Below are positions 62,602-64,000 of a stretch of 64,000 bases of DNA, one piece after another. The first letter of the stretch is position 1; each line of letters starts with the position of its first letter. The translations under genes were made by a program, and so were the position numbers. The DNA lies in NCBI GenBank assembly GCA_963733085.1, contig CAVTBY010000010.1:248001-312000 (forward strand). Direction: 5' to 3'. The notes beneath the pieces were generated by a model. It searched no databases and was not told the DNA's origin. It worked only from the letters and a program-made list of their open reading frames with translations. This DNA is from Desertimonas sp963733085 (GTDB lineage Bacteria; Actinomycetota; Acidimicrobiia; Acidimicrobiales; Ilumatobacteraceae).

Positions 62602-63243
62602 GTGAGCGCTCCGACCCTTCCCGAGCCATCCACGACGCTGCACTGGGTCAACGCCGACGTCGAGGTGCATCGAGTGGTGGTCGGCCCCTACGAGAACAAC
62701 GTGTTCGTGGTGCGCTGCCGGCGCACTGGCGAAGCGGCCCTGATCGACGCCGCCAACGAGCACGAGCAACTGCTCGAACTGTGCCAGCGTCTCGGTGTGC
62801 GACGTGTGCTCGAGACGCACGGGCACTGGGACCACATCCAGGCGGTGCCGGCGATCCGTGAGGCCGGTTACGAGGTGGCCGTCACCAAGCTCGACGCCCC
62901 CAAGCTCGCCGACGTCGGATACGACGTGTTCCTCGACGACGCCGAGGTGATCGACGTCGGGCGCCTGCACCTTCACGCCATCCACAACCCTGGGCACACG
63001 CCCGGTTCGATCTCGTTCCACGTCGATGGCACCCCCCTACTGTTCTCCGGCGACACACTGTTCCCCGGCGGTCCAGGTAACACGTCGTTCGAGGACGCCG
63101 ACTTCGACACGATCATCGAGTCGATCACGTCGCGCCTGTTCACGTTCCCCGACACGACGATCGTGCTCCCCGGCCACGGCGTCGACACGACAATCGGTGC
63201 CGAACGTCCTCATCTCGACGAATGGGTGGCGCGCGGCTGGTAG
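62602..63243 (+). CDS. MBL fold metallo-hydrolase (glyoxalase II-like)
   Basis: 213 residues from GTG 62602; TACGGT (62589-62594) lies 7 bases upstream, which decides against the longer open frame that starts inside the CAP gene. Metal ligands: THGHWDH (72-78), His132 (NPGHTPGSISF), Asp151 (FSGDTLFPGGPG) and His192 (LPGHGVDTT). The SGDTLFPGGPGNT segment is typical of small glyoxalase-II-like thioester hydrolases of actinobacteria, which may act on mycothiol or other thiol esters. Single-domain; no C-terminal extension. Confidence 0.87.
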   Translation: MSAPTLPEPSTTLHWVNADVEVHRVVVGPYENNVFVVRCRRTGEAALIDAANEHEQLLELCQRLGVRRVLETHGHWDHIQAVPAIREAGYEVAVTKLDAPKLADVGYDVFLDDAEVIDVGRLHLHAIHNPGHTPGSISFHVDGTPLLFSGDTLFPGGPGNTSFEDADFDTIIESITSRLFTFPDTTIVLPGHGVDTTIGAERPHLDEWVARGW

Positions 63244-63357
63244 TCCCGGTCTCCGCACCGAAGTGCCGACTGTGGAAGCCGAATTGTGCTCGTCTCGTCA
63301 GCACTTCCGCACTAGGGGTGGATCGCATCGGCCGGACCGATAGGACTGGCGTCCACT

Positions 63358-64000
63358 ATGCGACGCAACGACGCCATGGGCGCCGTTGCTGAGCTTGCAG
63401 CCTCTCAGCACGGGGCCTTCACCAGACGCCAGGCTGCCGCTATTGGGCTCTCGCCCCGCCAGATCCGATCCCTCGCAGGACTTTCGTTGATCGACGAACC
63501 GGTCCCGGGCGTGCTCCGAATTCGCGCCGCGCCGGCAACATGGCACCAGGAACTCATGATCGCGACCCTGTCCGGTCCCGGCTTCTGGGCGGGGTATCGC
63601 GCGGCCGCGTACCTCCACTACATGGACGGATTCCGTCGACAGCCGCTGGTCGAGGTGGTCGGATCCCGATCGTGCCGCCGAATTCGTGGGCTTGATGTCG
63701 TCCAACATTGGGTCGAGCCGCTCGACGCCGACGATCTCACGAGCATTGATGGCATTCCGTGCACGAGCTATGCCCGGACGGTGGTGGACGTATGCAGTGT
63801 TGTCGACGGAGAACTTGCCCTTCGGGCAGTCGACGACTTCGAACGCCGACGAGCGAGCCTCAACTGGTTACGGCTCACGGCCGAGCGAGTCCACCGCCCG
63901 GGTCAGTCCGGGACCGGAACGGTGTTCCGATTGCTAGACAGGCGCCAGCGGGGCGGACGTGTCCCTGACTCGTGGTTCGAACGTCTCGTCGAACGATGCT
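63358..64000 (+). CDS. AbiEi-like antitoxin-domain protein (cut by window end)
   Basis: Open from ATG 63358 to the last base, at least 214 residues. AVAELAASQHGAFTRRQAAA, then LSPRQIRSLAGLSLI is the winged helix of the type IV antitoxin AbiEi N-terminal family; GVLRIRAAPATWHQELMIAT and FWAGYRAAAYLHYMDGF follow, as does IPCTSYARTVVDVCS, a segment shared by actinobacterial proteins that often carry a C-terminal DUF559-like nuclease fold. VPDSWFERLVERC at the window end fits the start of that fold. Whether a partner AbiEii toxin follows cannot be seen. Alternative start ATG 63376. Confidence 0.72.
   Translation, partial: MRRNDAMGAVAELAASQHGAFTRRQAAAIGLSPRQIRSLAGLSLIDEPVPGVLRIRAAPATWHQELMIATLSGPGFWAGYRAAAYLHYMDGFRRQPLVEVVGSRSCRRIRGLDVVQHWVEPLDADDLTSIDGIPCTSYARTVVDVCSVVDGELALRAVDDFERRRASLNWLRLTAERVHRPGQSGTGTVFRLLDRRQRGGRVPDSWFERLVERC

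Noticed and set aside
63244..63357. GAAGTGC/GCACTTC inverted repeat between the MBL and AbiEi-like genes
   Set aside because: Seven-base arms more than thirty bases apart are expected by chance in this composition.

Overview
The window looks like chromosomal DNA of a high-GC actinobacterium, most likely from the class Acidimicrobiia (Ilumatobacter-like). This is inferred from the mycothiol-type isomerase family, leaderless promoters (a TAnnnT box 6-9 bases before the start codon in at least fifteen genes), Thr/Pro-rich secreted FN3 proteins and the mix of glycosyltransferases. I see no rRNA, tRNA, CRISPR array, integrase or transposase.

Layout. 0.1-6.3 kb is a small catabolic or housekeeping block: a CoA-transferase/citrate-synthase-like lyase pair divergent from an IclR regulator, then a VOC protein, an alpha/beta hydrolase coupled to a MetE-like zinc methyltransferase, and an HhH-GPD repair protein. 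From 6.3 to about 57 kb nearly everything concerns cell-surface glycans and secreted proteins: an O-antigen ligase-like protein, DUF2142-type membrane proteins, a membrane Ser/Thr kinase, an ABC exporter (Wzm/Wzt), an initiating sugar-phosphate transferase, about ten GT2 enzymes (several fused to methyltransferase, DUF115, CDP-glycerol-transferase-like or GT-B-like domains), free methyltransferases, a Stealth phosphotransferase, a four-gene cassette (GT2, CMP-sugar-type cytidylyltransferase, 2-hydroxyacid dehydrogenase, SDR) and the GDP-fucose genes fcl and gmd. Interleaved are large exported proteins made from shared modules: SpoIID-SGNH-FG-GAP, M15-FG-GAP, SGNH-FN3-SdrD, and two other FN3 proteins. 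57-64 kb returns to general functions: a mycothiol-dependent enzyme family member, an acyl-CoA dehydrogenase, two convergent VapBC modules, a DPM1-like GT2, a CAP protein, an MBL hydrolase and an AbiEi-like protein cut by the window end. A third VapBC lies at 18.6 kb.

How the parts fit (inference): WbaP/WcaJ-like priming on undecaprenyl phosphate, chain building by the GT2 enzymes with GDP-fucose and possibly a CMP-activated acid, methyl and phosphodiester decoration, Wzm/Wzt export and/or ligation, and surface proteins that may bind or remodel the wall.

Two cautions. First, many genes, especially between 5.6 and 17 kb, are broken by single-base indels, several clearly extra bases in homopolymers, so sequencing error is more likely than gene decay; I describe the reconstructed genes. 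Second, several families of short palindromic or structured repeats (66, 76, 48 and about 45 bp) occur in two copies each and match no standard feature type; they are the most unusual DNA-level signal here.
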